From: Tretioscincus oriximinensis
Taxonomy: Eukaryota; Chordata; Lepidosauria; Squamata; Gymnophthalmidae
DNA length: 64,000 nt
Direction: 5' to 3'
Assembly (NCBI GenBank): GCA_022410635.1
Contig: JAJVDF010000788.1
Coordinates: forward strand, 412,344-476,343
Shown: positions 29,396-40,899 of the stretch, piece by piece
How positions within the stretch are numbered: position 1 is the first letter of the stretch
How the letters are laid out: each line of letters begins with the position of its first letter
Made by a program: the position numbers and the translations under genes
Notes under the pieces: generated by a model
What the model was told of the DNA's origin: nothing
The model's input: the letters and a program-made list of their open reading frames with translations, nothing else
The model's database searches: none

Positions 29396-30527
29396 AGAGA
29401 CAGATGAAGAGCAGGATCATCCCACTTCAGTCCACCTATTTAAATAGCCATCCAGACTTGTTAACACAGAAATTCACCACTCTGTGTTTCACATAGATAG
29501 GTTTATCCTCCACAAGAAGTAATGTTTTGTTAAACATATCAATATTTGAGCACTATACTTCAGAATGTTCACTTTGTTAAAAATTCATGCAAGTATTTCT
29601 GCACAAGCAGAATTATTTAGTCCACCACACATAAGTCCAAAAAGTATTCTAAAACAACCCAGAACAGGGTAGTGACGTCTAACATGAGCTTTTGTAGTCA
29701 AGTCTACTTCTTTGGATGCTCATTCAACAGTGTTAGATTTTACTGATTTTAAAATCGCTACTAAAAGTGTAATCCACTGTGTATGCTCTCCCCACAACTG
29801 CACGTCGGTCCAATTAAACCAGCAGAATGCTACAGGTTTTGCTTGTATCAGAAAGCTGTACATTCAACATCACTGCTGAGAATTCTATTTTTCTGAAAGC
29901 CAGTGTCTTCAAACAGTTGGACTAAAGGAAGAGAACAAGGTTAAGGGTTTCCTAAGGAACAGGATAAACAGGAAGCTGATAACAAGCAAGGCGATCCAGA
30001 AAAGCTGTTCTCACAGCTGCTGCGTCTGATTTTGCTTCAAAGCACAAGAGAGAAGAAAGAGAAAGCCACAAAGCAGGAAACCAAATAAAGCAAGGCAAAA
30101 GGCAGAATCACAGACACGCTTAACAAGAGTAGCCCACTCTGGCTGGGTTTTCACAGGCCTGACTTCATGCTTTCATGACAAAAAATCTTTGTGTGTTATT
30201 CTAAAAAAGCTTGCATCTGAAATGCACGTTAGTCTGCAAGAATACAACACTTGGGAAGACATTAAATAAAGGCTAAAAGGAAAGGGGGGAAAGAATGACC
30301 AACCTCTAAATAATTGCATGAGCACCTCTGCCAGGGCCTACGACCACAGAGAGATTAGAGATTGAGCTGGCCGCCCTCTGCTTTTCAGACAGTTTGCTCT
30401 ACCACTTCGTTCTATTTAGCTAGTCCCACCCTTCTCACTCAATGTTCCTTAAAGCTACGACACTTATTTTCTCACATAAAAAAATGTTCCACTCCAGAAG
30501 TGATCAGGAAAATGTAAGAAAAATATG
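29396..30527. other. Mostly unassigned, with a repeat P fragment
   Basis: About 29,680-29,755 reads ATGAGCTTTTGTAGTCAAG, TCTACTTCTTTGGATGC, a P fragment. The rest shows no repeat or exon I recognise. Confidence 0.45.
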
Positions 30528-30812
30528 TATTTGGTTTTTATTCCCCATCCTTCTCACCTGAAGGGACAGATTACAAGGGTAATTTTCATCCAAAGGTTTA
30601 CATCTATTCTATCTTCCCCACCAGGTTAATGGTGGGACACATTTATCTAATTGAAATGTAGACTGCAAATCTACTTTCCTTCAAATAGCTGAGTTGGCTA
30701 GAGCTGAAGGCCAGTAGAGGCGCTTATCCCTCTCCATGTCTCACAGAGCCTTGAACCTGGATCTCTGAGTTGAAAGACCAGCTCTTAGCAACTGCACCAT
30801 TCATACCTCCTT
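30528..30812 (-). mobile_element. tRNA-derived SINE, head II / tail II, reverse strand
   Basis: Tail at left (GGTTTTTATTCCCCATCC, TTCTCACCTGAAGGGACAG), body ATAGCTGAGTTGGCTAGAGC and CCAGTAGAGGCGC, head at right (ACCAGCTCTTAGCAACTGC). Confidence 0.85.
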
Positions 30813-32062
30813 AAAAAGGAGTTTCTTAAAAGAACTCAATTATACTGGCAGTAGAAGCTTCACCGATAAAACAGCCAGTTCCAGCAGAAATGAATACATT
30901 AGCTTGGTCGGAGACAAATCAGTGGGTTCTTTTTATAAAAAATGGGAATCCTTCATTCAGTTTCAGTGCAAAATAATGGATATATATGTAACGAGGCCAT
31001 AAGAAGAAAAGTTACCATGTCCTTAAAAGAGAGATAGAAATATGAATTTGGTCTAGCGTAATAGACGGCTTACGTGTTACGGATAACAATTTTTTTACAA
31101 TCAAATCAGCTGCCATACTACCCAATGTCTGGCATGAATGCACTGTGTACTTCCAAGTAGAATGTTTTCAATGTGAGAAAATAAATGAGTGAGAAGGAAA
31201 GGACCANCTTAAGAGGGAGAAGTTTTTAATGTATGTCAGTTGGAAATAAGTTATGGATGGAAATAAGTTACAGATGGAGAGAAAGAAAGAGACAAAGTGG
31301 GCAGATGAGCCCTTTTCCCTCCTTTCTTTCCTCCACAATTTGCATTCAAATGTCTCATGAAAATTAAATGACAATTTTCTACATTTCCTACAACATTTCC
31401 TGTTGTATTCTTTCCAACAACAGGTTTAATTATTTTGCTTCCCTACCCTGTGTGTGCATATTCCACTTTTATTTTTTCTTTCTTAAAATTTGTTATAAAA
31501 AAGGAGTTTAAATGATACAAACTCACTTCCTCACAGGGGCGTAGCAGAGGAGACATTTATCTAGTTCAGCTGCCACTGATCACTCACCGGGAGAATCTCT
31601 AAAGGGACGGGCAAGGCATTTTGAGGTCCTGGCAACTGTTAGAGGTCCTTGCCTACAACTCAAGTAACAGCACGGCTGCTGTGTAGCTCTGAAAACAACG
31701 ANGGAAACAAGAATGGCCAATTAACAGACCTGCAATGCAGTATTTGAGACATCCAAGCAGAAATATCAGTCTCCAAGGAATTGCTGCAGAATGGAAGGAT
31801 CTTGTTTCAAAGCCATCTGCGATCCTTATTTGTATGCTGCTGCGTGAGGAGCAAAGGGAAGCCTCCTTCACATTCATTCAGGACTCAGTTTACCATCATT
31901 ATCAAAGGATTATAGTTTCAGGGTTCAGAAGCTGCCAACTCTGCAAAAGGAAGCTTCTGCCCTGGAAACAATTCTTTGATTTTAAAAGATGGGTTGGGGC
32001 TGATTGTGTATCCCAAGTTAGGGGGAAAAAAACATAATTAGAAGAAACAATGGATAGGCTTA
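30813..32062. other. Unassigned stretch
   Basis: About 1.2 kb with no recognised repeat or exon. The frame at 31,735-32,037 (100 residues) lacks any domain. Confidence 0.5.
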
Positions 32063-32063
32063 G

Positions 32064-32254
32064 GCCCTGCCCACACAGAGCCTTATCCTGGGCTATACCT
32101 TGGAAAGGGAGCCTGCTATCCATATGCCAGTGTAGACTATGGCAGGCCTCAATTGGTGCCTGCCATAGTCCCTACTAGGCATGTGGAAGGCCAAGCTGTG
32201 TCCTGAGATGTGACCCAGAATAAGGCTCTGTGTAGACAGGCTCTTAATATAAAA
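32064..32254. repeat. Foldback F, complete copy
   Basis: Left arm AGAGCCTTATCCTGGGCTAT is mirrored by the right arm GACCCAGAATAAGGCTCTG. Inner arms CATATGCCAGTGTAGACTAT and CCATAGTCCCTACTAGGCAT are also inverted. No coding. Confidence 0.75.
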
Positions 32255-32408
32255 TATACCGTTTGTATTCTCGAAATGTTTTATAAACATCAAAATATTT
32301 TTATGGACATCTATCAAACTCTGTAACAAGGCAAAATTCATTCACAAAAATATGCAGACAGTAAAAGTTCTGAGNAGGTCAGGATTATAGAAAGTGCATA
32401 AAGTGACA
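32255..32408. other. Unassigned spacer
   Basis: No recognised feature. Confidence 0.5.
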
Positions 32409-32409
32409 G

Positions 32410-32835
32410 ACGAGCGCAGAAGAAGAGATAGTCATAGAATCATGGAGGGAACGTCCAGGGTCATGGGGTCCAACCTTCTGTTCGATGCAGCATCCACTAA
32501 ACCATCCCAGACAGATGGTTGCCCAGCCTCCGTCTGAAGACTTCCAGTGAAGAAGAACTCACCACCTCCTCTGGCACCCTGCTCCACTGATTTGTCACCA
32601 TGATTATCAGAATCCTTTTTTCTGATATCTAATCTAAATCTACTTCCTTGCAGTTTCATCCCATTTTTTCTAGTACTTCCATGTGCCAAGAAGAACAAAA
32701 CTGATCCTTCTGCTCTGTGCAGCCCTTCAGGTATTTGTAGGCATCTATCAGGTCTCCTCCCAGTCTTCCCTTTTGCAGACTAAACGTCCCTAGATCCTTC
32801 AAGCATTACTCATAGAACATGGATTCCCAGACTCT
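32410..32835 (-). mobile_element. CR1-B LINE 3' part, reverse strand
   Basis: The clearest reverse-strand CR1-B: AGTCATAGAATCATGGAGG, TCCACTAAACCATCCCAGAC, TTGCAGTTTCATCCC, CAGGTATTTGTAGGCATC and CCCTTTTGCAGACTAAAC. Confidence 0.92.
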
Positions 32836-33050
32836 CTTAAGGACTCCCTCAATGCCTGCCATAGCAACCACAAGTGCCTGCCCTAGCTGCCAACCGTGGG
32901 GACTGGGAGACATACCAACTAAAAGGTTGTCTTCTGTTTCAAGAAAGCACATAGGCTAGCCTCAAGGTCAAAACAGGGCACAAGAACCAAGATATCACCA
33001 CAGCGCCACGTCCAGAAGATCCTCCTTTGTAGTCAATTGCTCNTCCCCAT
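32836..33050. other. Unassigned spacer
   Basis: No recognised feature. Confidence 0.5.
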
Positions 33051-33168
33051 TTTTAGATATGGCTGTTTTTTAATGTGTTAAAATTATGATTTTATTGTTA
33101 ACCGCCCTGAGACCTACGAGTATAGGGCGGTATAAAAATGTAAAATAAATAAATAAATAAATATATCA
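33051..33168 (+). mobile_element. L2 LINE 3' end
   Basis: Ends TTAACCGCCCTGAGACC, GAGTATAGGGCGGTATAAAA, then AATAAATAAATAAATA. This tail is what the SINEs at 15.2 and 38.5 kb share. Confidence 0.8.
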
Positions 33169-33877
33169 CATCAGCCTCATTAACCACCAGGGAGCCTGGG
33201 TAAAGGCAACCTTTGTTCATGGAGTTATGCCGAGAAGAGGTGAAGAAGATGACTGCACCCTTCAAAGACTGTCCATAAAGCCTTAATTAAGTCTTAAAGA
33301 GTCTTAATTATGTTTACATGTATTATTTTAGTTGGTGTTATACTATTAATAGGAAGCAGTAAATGACCGAGACATACAAACTGGTTCAGCTGATAACAAA
33401 ATGTAAGGTTTGCAAAATTTGCATGTGAATCAAATCAAACATTGTTTGAAATCAAAGGTGGTTTTATTACGGCTTACATGTAAGTGAACCAAACCAACCA
33501 AAACACAAATTGAAAGTATCTAGTGAATTCAATGAATCAGAAAAATCTGATTTTTATATAAATATGTTAGTTGTGGAAATGGTAAATTGGAGAATAGGGA
33601 GAATAATGTACAAGGAATAAAAAGATGTAAACAAAAATAGAGTATAGTAAACAATTTAGAGTACAGTAAACAAATAATTTAAAAAACAAATTAAAAAGTG
33701 AAAATGAAAAGTTGAAAGTTAGATTAATTTGGTATTTCCACATTTAATAAATATTTTTAATAAGCAATATTACCCAGAGAGGGAGGGGAGAGGGAGAAAA
33801 AAATTAAAAATGGTCTAAAGCATTATGTGTTTATAAAATGTAAAGTTAAAATAAATATTTTTGATATCCCAAAAAAA
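33169..33877. other. Unassigned AT-rich stretch
   Basis: Strongly A/T-rich from 33,280 to 33,880; no repeat or gene recognised. Confidence 0.5.
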
Positions 33878-34035
33878 TAAAAAAGCAGGCAGAAACACAA
33901 CCCAGGGCCATAAAACAGGAAACAAGGAATTCCGCCAAGAAGTAGAGAAACAAGAAGCTGACAGTTTGTTATTGCTTTTGTCTGGCAGTGCATCTAATAT
34001 AGCAAGCTCTTTATATCTGACAAGTTTCAAAAAAA
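33878..34035 (+). repeat. Repeat X, 3' third only
   Basis: AAAAAGCAGGCAGAAACAC, GGGCCATAAAACAGGAAAC and AGCTGACAGTTTGTTATTGC match the last part of repeat X. Confidence 0.7.
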
Positions 34036-34082
34036 ATGGTTAACCCCAAAAATAAAAATATGAGCCAATATGAGGTTTCTTT

Positions 34083-34222
34083 TTCAGACTCTAGATAGAC
34101 GGATGGATATGCTAGCAAGGGGATCTTATAGCACCTTAGAACATGACGGGAAAAGAGCAGATGGCAAAAGCTTTTATAGACAAAATTGCTTCTTCAGATG
34201 CTGTGGCTGTAGATGGAGAGGT
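34083..34222 (+). repeat. Repeat P copy
   Basis: TATGCTAGCAAGGGGATC, TTATAGCACCTTAGAACATG, AAGCTTTTATAGACAAAATT and GCTTCTTCAGATGC match P. Confidence 0.65.
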
Positions 34223-35446
34223 GCTAAGAATCATTTTGCTGGAACAACCAACATCCAANAGCTCGAGTCACCCTGTCATTCTGGAGTAATGGAAAGTAGG
34301 CCCTGGAGACCCTGGACCACGNAAAAAGGGTAAAAATCACAGAAAAATCCCACTGGCAGCACTTACCTCAATTAAGCCACACAGTAGCTACAAATTTCTG
34401 ATGAGCTTCTTGGCTTCATCCCCAAGCCTCCAAAGGCTAAGGGGAACCATTTAAGCCTTCTGCAGGCCTCCCCTGTTTCAGATCACAGCTACCACACTGG
34501 TTCACTTGTAGACAACATTATACAGCTCTATCCGCAATCCAGATTAAGATCTTCATAAGAACGTTAAGAGGCACTGTGTCAAATCAGGCCCTTCCAGTCC
34601 AACATACAGTTCACTTAGGCATCTCCATTCAAATCACGCTCTATCCAATGTGAACAGAGTGAACCAATGAAGAAGGTCACCACATTGATCTGCATTAACA
34701 TAGAGATTTTTGCAGCCTAGCACTGGATTATGCAGGCCCTTACTCCAGAATGAACCTAGATTCGCTCTGTCATTGCTTTTTATTGTTTTGACATTTTTAT
34801 TATTATCATTTTGTTGTGCAATGCTTCCACCCTTTTCAAGCTGTGGTGTGATGTAATTTCTATCTCTGCAACCATCAACAAAAAACCATCAACTCCTGAT
34901 TAAACAAAACCACCTTATAGGTACCTAGACTGCAACCACCCAGTCTGTTGACAAATAACCTGAAGTGTAAAATGGGAAGGTGACGTATCATACGTCTGTT
35001 ACCACTCACATATACCGAGAACAAGAATTACTTCATGCTCAGTAGGCTCCAAAAGAAGCTACTACAAAACAACTATAGAATACAGTAATCAGATATACGT
35101 ATTTCACAGCAAGCCTTTGCCTTCTAAGNGTATACAATATTATTTAGACCATAAGACNCACCTAAATTTTAGAGGAGGAAAAGAAGAACAAAAAAATACT
35201 CAGAATTTTTTTACATTTGAATTGCTGCTACTGCCAGCTTTGTGAATATTTTTTATAGTTGCTACATTTGGTCCACAACATTTTGGGGAAACAAAGTACA
35301 TCTTATATACCGAAAAATATGGTACTATACAAAGATACCGTAAGTTTATTTAGGTTTTGTCCTTTCAGTGCTAACAGCAAAACATACTTTGGGTTTTAAC
35401 TATTTAGATTATGAATTTCTGGCAAGGTGGCACCTTAGAATGGATT
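34223..35446. other. Unassigned stretch
   Basis: About 1.2 kb without a recognised repeat or exon. Confidence 0.5.
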
Positions 35447-35524
35447 TGCAATGAGCCTTACTCTAGGCTGTATCTTGGAACAGGGTATCTGCGATCTGCA
35501 TACGAGTGTAGACTGTGACAGGCT
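35447..35524. repeat. Foldback F, left half
   Basis: AATGAGCCTTACTCTAGGCT, TGTATCTTGGAACAGGG and CGAGTGTAGACTGTGACAGG match the left arm; replaced on the right by CR1-A. Confidence 0.6.
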
Positions 35525-35617
35525 GCCCAGGCGGATCGGGTGGGCCACTATATGAGGCCGAATGCTAAACTAGGTGGGCTCTGGCCCCATTCAGCTTGGC
35601 TCCTCTTGTGTTAGTAT
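35525..35617 (+). mobile_element. CR1-A LINE 3' terminal fragment
   Basis: CTGCCCAGGCGGATCGGGTG, GAATGCTAAACTAGGTGGG and TCAGCTTGGCTCCTCTTG mark an old CR1-A end. Confidence 0.8.
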
Positions 35618-36848
35618 GGAGGGTTTTAAAAGAAAACAAAATATGACAAGGATGAACTTTGTATTGAAAATTATCTTCAAAATTCAAATATCAGCCCCTT
35701 GACTCAGCCAGATGCAAATTATTCTGCATTTCCTTCTATCATCCCAGAGGAACTCTGTTTTCCCCTTCAANATTGAAGCACACAGGGTGTCATTGTAAAA
35801 CTTACAAAAGAAGGTTAACTGGCAGCATTGCTCGGCGCTTGCAAAACCTACACATTCCTTCCAAGTGTATGTGTGCTGGAAATCTGAAAAGCAGTGACAT
35901 CATGCCAGATCATGGGTCAGCTTCAACTGACAAAACAGTGGCGGCTGTCAGTTGGACATGGCACCATTCAGAAGGGAAATGTGCGCGTCTTCTTGTTTTC
36001 AAAGCATCTTTCAATGCCTACTTCCAGCTATGTGTGGTCTGCCAGTTATGGCCACTTCTAGACAGGGACAATTTGTCCCCAATAAACTGAGCTGATCAAA
36101 TTATCATTTGGAAACGGGAAAATTTAACGTATTATATTAAATTTATGTGCGCCATCCTCTGGTGAAAGGGGCGTTATAAACTAACATTGTTGTTGCTTTA
36201 ATTATTTTTAATGATGATGATATGCTATTTAAATTTATTAATCTTTTATGGACTCCACTAACTTATAACAGCCTCTGATTCAGAATCCAGCCCAACAGCC
36301 CTGAATGAAGTTATCCTTGTGTTTCAGAAAAACAGAAAATCAACACCAGCAGTCACCACCATTGCCAGAACATTGACCTTTAGTAACAAATGCGAGTTTG
36401 AAATCAAGTTGGAGAGCAGAGGAAGCTTGCCAGCGTTTGCTTACCAATGCTCTTATGGTGAGGCTGGCAAATCTAGGCATTCATCCATTCCTCCAATGCA
36501 TGCTCTTAAAAGGGTTACCTCAGGACAAAAACCTAATCTCCTGGCCTGGCACATGTTCCTAATAGACACAACTGTGCTTTTACAAAAGAGGGTGATGGGA
36601 AATCCAACCATTCATCCTGCGGAGTAGCAATTGATTGTCAAGCTGCCTCAAACCCAAGCCTTCAACAGAGAGCAACTCGTTCCTTAAGATCTTTCTAGCT
36701 TCTTCTGCATATAATTTTTGCAGATCAACACAACTAGGTATCCCAGAAGAATGTTCTTAAAGTGTAGCTTATAATACTGGAGCATCCACACACCAATTAA
36801 AGTTGCAAAACTTCTGCCCTTTTGTGCCAACCCTAGTCTAGGTAAATT
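35618..36848. other. Unassigned stretch
   Basis: Frames at 35,773-36,090 (105 residues) and 36,319-36,627 (102 residues) have no recognisable domain, and I see no splice context that would support an exon. Confidence 0.5.
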
Positions 36849-36849
36849 T

Positions 36850-37045
36850 CAAACTGGAAGATAGCACCATAGAGACCAACAACAAAAAGGCAGGCAACAT
36901 GAGCTTTTGTAGGCAAGTCTACTTCTTCATGTGCTATGGAGTCAGAATTCCAAGCANGGTATCTTGCAGTTCCTTAGAGACTAGCAAGAAAAGGATAGGC
37001 AGCAGGAGCTTTAACAGGCAAGTCCACTTCTAGGAAGACCAACTG
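36850..37045 (+). repeat. Repeat P, two tandem partial units
   Basis: Two units: TAGAGACCAACAACAAAAAG with GAGCTTTTGTAGGCAAGTC, and CTTAGAGACTAGCAAGAAAA with GGAGCTTTAACAGGCAAG, about 110 bases apart. Confidence 0.65.
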
Positions 37046-37193
37046 AAAGTGTTTATAAATGAAATCTCACAGCTCCAGTGCATCTTCACAATATCCTTCC
37101 ATCACATTTTTATGCACTTTATTTTAATAAATATTTTAGGCTGAGATAAAATGTGTTTAGTCTGCTTAACGGGCATACATCATGAAACTGTTT
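37046..37193. other. Unassigned spacer
   Basis: No recognised feature. Confidence 0.5.
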
Positions 37194-37194
37194 A

Positions 37195-37282
37195 GAATCA
37201 TAGAATCCTACGGCTGGACCCAGAGTTCAACCCCCTGCCCAATGCAGGATTCACCCAGACAGAGTGCTGCCCTGCCTCTTAA
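37195..37282 (-). mobile_element. CR1-B LINE 3' terminal fragment, reverse strand
   Basis: AGAATCATAGAATCCTACGG, then TTCAACCCCCTGCCCAATGC and AGGATTCACCCAGACAGAG. Confidence 0.85.
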
Positions 37283-37283
37283 T

Positions 37284-37456
37284 CCTGCCGCCACCATGGA
37301 GCAATATGCAGGATTCCTGGAGTATCATTTGCATGGAGGTGAAGAATAGGTGCCTTCTCCTTCTGCTTTAAACTACTCAGGTGCAATGGGAGACAAAATG
37401 CCGGACTAGATGGCCTCTGGCCCCATTCTGCAGAGCTCCTCTTGTGTTCTCATGTT
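37284..37456 (+). mobile_element. CR1-A LINE 3' end
   Basis: CCACCATGGAGCAATATGC, GGATTCCTGGAGTATCATTT, CGGACTAGATGGCCTCTGG and CTCTTGTGTTCTCATGTTC. Confidence 0.85.
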
Positions 37457-37854
37457 CACAATTTTTTGCTTTTATTTAATGTGATTTTCTACAAAGACTC
37501 CCAATTTAATCTGTTCTTGATCAACTGTACATTAAACTGTTGTCCCCGTTTCCTACTTCTGGTTGGCATTAATTTTTCATTTCATTCTAACATTGTTTTA
37601 AAATTAGTAACACAGACATCAACTGGTTCTCCCAAAGCAGGATATAGCAAAAAAGAGGGGGAAAGACCAGACAGTCATGACTAAACTTCATTATCATACC
37701 AAAGGCCTCACCCAAGATACACCCTATTTGCTAACTGCTCAAAATTTAGACCAATCTCAGCCAATAATTAAATGAAAAAATCTTTCAGCACCCACCACAC
37801 TCCTGCCTGCAACAACATATCTGCATCCACAGTGAACTCAGGCTGCAAGGTCCA
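37457..37854. other. Unassigned stretch
   Basis: No recognised repeat or exon. Confidence 0.5.
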
Positions 37855-37855
37855 G

Positions 37856-38002
37856 GCTCCTCCNGCCGCCTCTCAGTGTGGTAGGGAAGACAGAATGCCA
37901 GCCTTCAGGAGACAAAAAGCTGGTAAGCCACACCGAGTTCCTTCGGGTGAGAAAAAGGGGGTAGAAAAACCCAGTCCTCCTCCTCCTCAATTCCCTCCTT
38001 TT
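37856..38002 (+). mobile_element. tRNA-derived SINE, 3' half with tail II
   Basis: GACAGAATGCCAGCCTTCAG, GGTAAGCCACACCGAGTTCC, GGGTGAGAAAAAGGGGG and a CCTCCTCCTCCTC tail. The head is missing. Confidence 0.7.
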
Positions 38003-38510
38003 ATCCCCTCCCCCCCAATGCCCCTTCCCGGTAGGTCCCTCCTTACTCATACGTTCACAGCATACTTAATGTGAGTATTCTACTCACCCATCCAGCAGCC
38101 TTTTCTCCACTCCTTCTGCTTTAGGGGAAAAACCTCCCATTTCCTACACACATTTTCTTTAAAAGAATCTTCATTGTAGTGCAACTGGGAGCCAAGGAGG
38201 AATGCTTCTCACTGCAGCAGAATTTGCTATTCATGTCACTGACCTTTCCTGCCCACAGACACATTCTAGCCCACTAACAAAGCCAGCNGACAGCCGTCAC
38301 ATGCCGCGCACCCTTCAAAAGCCAAACCTTCCACAAATGTGTTTCTGAGCTTACNTATCCAAGTGGCTTGAGAAGCAACAACGTACTCAGACCAGGAACA
38401 GAGTCGGTGAAAACAGAGGGAAGGTATGAATCGGCAGTTCCAATCCAGAATGTGGGGTCAAGTGTGAGGGAATTCGTCACCAGCTTGCAACTAACAGCAA
38501 AATTTGAGAG
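38003..38510. other. Unassigned stretch
   Basis: No recognised repeat or exon; it ends at the SINE. Confidence 0.5.
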
Positions 38511-38511
38511 G

Positions 38512-38757
38512 CANTTTGGTGTCGCGGTTAGAGTGTTGGACTCGTACCTGGTAGCCTCCCGGTTCAATTCCCCACTCCTCCATGAAAGCCAGCTGGGTGA
38601 CCTTGGGCCAGTCACAGTTCTTTGAACTCTCTCAGCCCCACCTACTCCACAGGGTGTCTGTTGTGGAGAAAGCAACAAAAGCTGTGTGCGCCACCCTATG
38701 GCCGCCCTGAGACCTTCAGGTATAGGGCGGGATACAGGTACAAATAAATAAATAAAA
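38512..38757 (+). mobile_element. tRNA-derived SINE, head I / L2-like tail, full length
   Basis: Head TTTGGTGTCGCGGTTAGAG, B-box region GGTTCAATTCCCCACTCC, body AGCTGGGTGACCTTGGGCC. Tail GCCGCCCTGAGACCTTCAGG, TATAGGGCGGGATACAGG and AAATAAATAAATAAAA. Very close to the 15.2 kb copy. Confidence 0.92.
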
Positions 38758-38852
38758 ACCTCCTGCCCATGCCTTAAGGTCTGTAGGGAAGCTCCTTCCG
38801 GTTGGACCAGCCCTCTCAGCAGCCAAGGGGGTGGTTAAAAGGGTTACTGTAA
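38758..38852 (+). mobile_element. L2 LINE internal fragment
   Basis: CCTTAAGGTCTGTAGGGAAG and GACCAGCCCTCTCAGCAGC match the L2 segment at 16.97-17.0 kb. Confidence 0.5.
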
Positions 38853-38858
38853 ATAAAT

Positions 38859-38884
38859 GGGGGGTGGGGGGTGGGGTGGAGGGG
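38859..38884 (+). other. G-quadruplex motif
   Basis: Four G runs (6, 6, 4 and 4) separated by loops of T, T and TGGA fit the G4 rule. Confidence 0.7.
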
Positions 38885-38934
38885 ATAAGGTGGGGTTGAG
38901 CAGACCTTGCAAAATGTTACTTGAAAGGAAGGGC

Positions 38935-39558
38935 ATTGCTTTGCCTCTGTAGCAGTGAGGCCTCATTTGGAATCCTGTGTACAATTCTGGTCACCACATC
39001 TCAGAATAGATATTGTGTAACTAGAGAAGGTGCACAAAAGAGCAGGAAAAAGGATCAAGGGGCTGGAGCACCTCCCTTATGAAGTCAGGCTGCAACATCT
39101 GGGTCTCTTCAGCTGCAAAAGATGGCGTTTAAGAGGTGATCTGATTGAAGTGCAGGCATGGGATGGATAAAGCGAATAGAGGACTATTATTTTCTCTGTA
39201 ACACTAGGACCAGGTGGCAGTCCCTGAAATTGATGGCAGAAGAGTGAGGACAGACAAAGNAATGTATTTTTTCACCCAGAGGGTCACGGGTCAGTGCAAT
39301 TTACTCCCAGAAGCAGCCTGGATTGCTTCAAGGTAGCATTAGACAAGTTCATGGGAGCCAAGGGTATAATAAGCTGCTAGGATGGATATCTTGATCCAGG
39401 CTCCGGGAGTGAGAAACAGGCAGGATTCCTGAAGTATCATTTGCAGGGAGTTGAGAACAGGTAAAGGTTTTGCCTTCTCCTTCTGCCTGAGATGCCCAGA
39501 GACCGAATACTGGACTAAATAGGTTCTGGCCCCATTCAGCAGGGTTTCTCTTATACAA
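38935..39558 (+). mobile_element. CR1-A LINE 3' part (older copy)
   Basis: From TTTGCCTCTGTAGCAGTGAG through GGAGCACCTCCCTTATGAAG to GGTTTCTCTTATAC. Frame broken in several places. Confidence 0.9.
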
Positions 39559-39599
39559 TTATTATTTCAATAACTTATTTTTGACAGGTTCTCCTTCAA

Positions 39600-39682
39600 T
39601 CAGAGGCTGGATAGTTTAGTGAATCCTGCATTGAGACAGGGGTTGGACTTGGTGACCCTGAAGCTCCCCTGTGATTCTATGA
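39600..39682 (+). mobile_element. CR1-B LINE 3' terminal fragment
   Basis: GGATAGTTTAGTGAATCCTG, GGGTTGGACTTGGTGACCC and TGTGATTCTATGAG. Confidence 0.85.
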
Positions 39683-39689
39683 GAATCCT

Positions 39690-39945
39690 TTTGAATACAC
39701 AGGAAAGAGTGCCCCACCAAAAGAAACTAACTAAGGGTAGGAATCTGAGGCAAGGCCCTCCCAATGATGGCCCTCAGAATCTCCCTCCTGAGGCTCATCC
39801 AGTTTCTTTCATTGTACACATTCAGAAATCACTGAAGATGCATCGATTTACTCTCNCCATTGGAGCCTGAAGAAACAGCCTCCTCCCCGTATTCAGATAC
39901 TTTTAAAAATATCTAGATTGTTGTTACCCATATTGAGTCCTTTGG
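39690..39945 (+). mobile_element. L2 LINE C-terminal fragment
   Basis: Encodes a run resembling the L2 end (…FIVHIQKSLKMHRFTL, like FRKxLKTHLF), then a tail with GTTACCCATATTGAGTCC. Confidence 0.5.
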
Positions 39946-39953
39946 GTACTCTA

Positions 39954-39975
39954 ACCTACACACACACACGCAAAC
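39954..39975 (+). repeat. Short (CA)n
   Basis: CTACACACACACACGC-type run of about 18 bases. Confidence 0.8.
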
Positions 39976-40736
39976 ATAAAGACAAACACACCTTCCAAAG
40001 ACATTATTTTTGCCAACCCAGTTCTCTCTAATAACTGGGTGTTTGTGTGTATCCCAAATATTTTCAAACAGTTGGATCAGCAAATGTATGTGGGCTGAGG
40101 AAGTTACAGTTTAATAGAGGAGGCCACCTCAGGGGACAGTAGAATTGAGGAGAAGGACTTCCCACGCTTTGAACAATCGCTTCAGCTGTTACTGACGTAT
40201 AAAACATCACACAACATTGGAAGGCAGAGGAACAAGGAAGGATTTCTGGAACAAATAGTCTGCATCTCACCCCACAACCTGAAGGCTCCCAAGCTGTTCC
40301 CAGTGGGTATCTGCTGTGGTCAGGTTAAATGTCCACAAACATTCTGGTGATGTCATGGACAGTTTGGGAGCACTGCTTTTGAATCACTTATAAGGTTTGT
40401 GGATGACAACGCAGGGCCAGTTCTCATGCCCTAGACATGATGCCCCACTGCCCGTACTTGATTAGGAGTGGGGTGGGTGGGTGGGGGGAATATCCACCAT
40501 CAGCACAGGAAGTATATCATCCACATGTGCTGTTGGTCGGCAAGGGGCGTGTTCCATAGCTCATAATATAAATGGCCACAACCATTCTTTGTAGGTTCAC
40601 CAAGGATTGTTCTTGTAGTATATCCCATTCCACAACATTAAATGCAAATTTGGTCAAAAGTAATTCTGCAACTACCTTCTTCAAACATACATACTAAACT
40701 GAAGATATGGAATTAGAACAAAATTCTGTTGTTCTC
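39976..40736. other. Unassigned stretch with a G4 motif
   Basis: No repeat or exon recognised apart from the G-quadruplex listed separately. Confidence 0.5.
40470..40488 (+). other. Single-base-loop G-quadruplex motif
   Basis: G runs of 4, 3, 3 and 6 joined by single T loops. Single-base loops are known to favour very stable parallel quadruplexes. Confidence 0.8.
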
Positions 40737-40737
40737 T

Positions 40738-40885
40738 TTGAGGCACGAGGGGAGCAGAGATTAAGAGACGGTCTCTCAATCCAGATTCTGTTCTCGCAGC
40801 CCTATGTCAGCCATAGAGATGGGTGCCCTCTACTGACCACAGCTTTAGCCAACCCAGTTATTTGAAAGCACTTTGCAATTAAATT
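40738..40885 (+). mobile_element. tRNA-derived SINE fragment, head II
   Basis: TTAAGAGACGGTCTCTCAAT is the head. GGGTGCCCTCTACTGACC and TAGCCAACCCAGTTATTTGA are the body, matching the 30.5 kb copy in the opposite orientation. Confidence 0.6.
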
Positions 40886-40899
40886 ATATATTTCTAACC

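Noticed and set aside
33280..33880. AT-rich block as a matrix-attachment or origin element
   Set aside because: AT-richness alone is not enough; no supporting motif was seen.
35773..36627. Two frames of about 100 residues as possible exons
   Set aside because: No homology I can name and no paired splice signals in a consistent phase.
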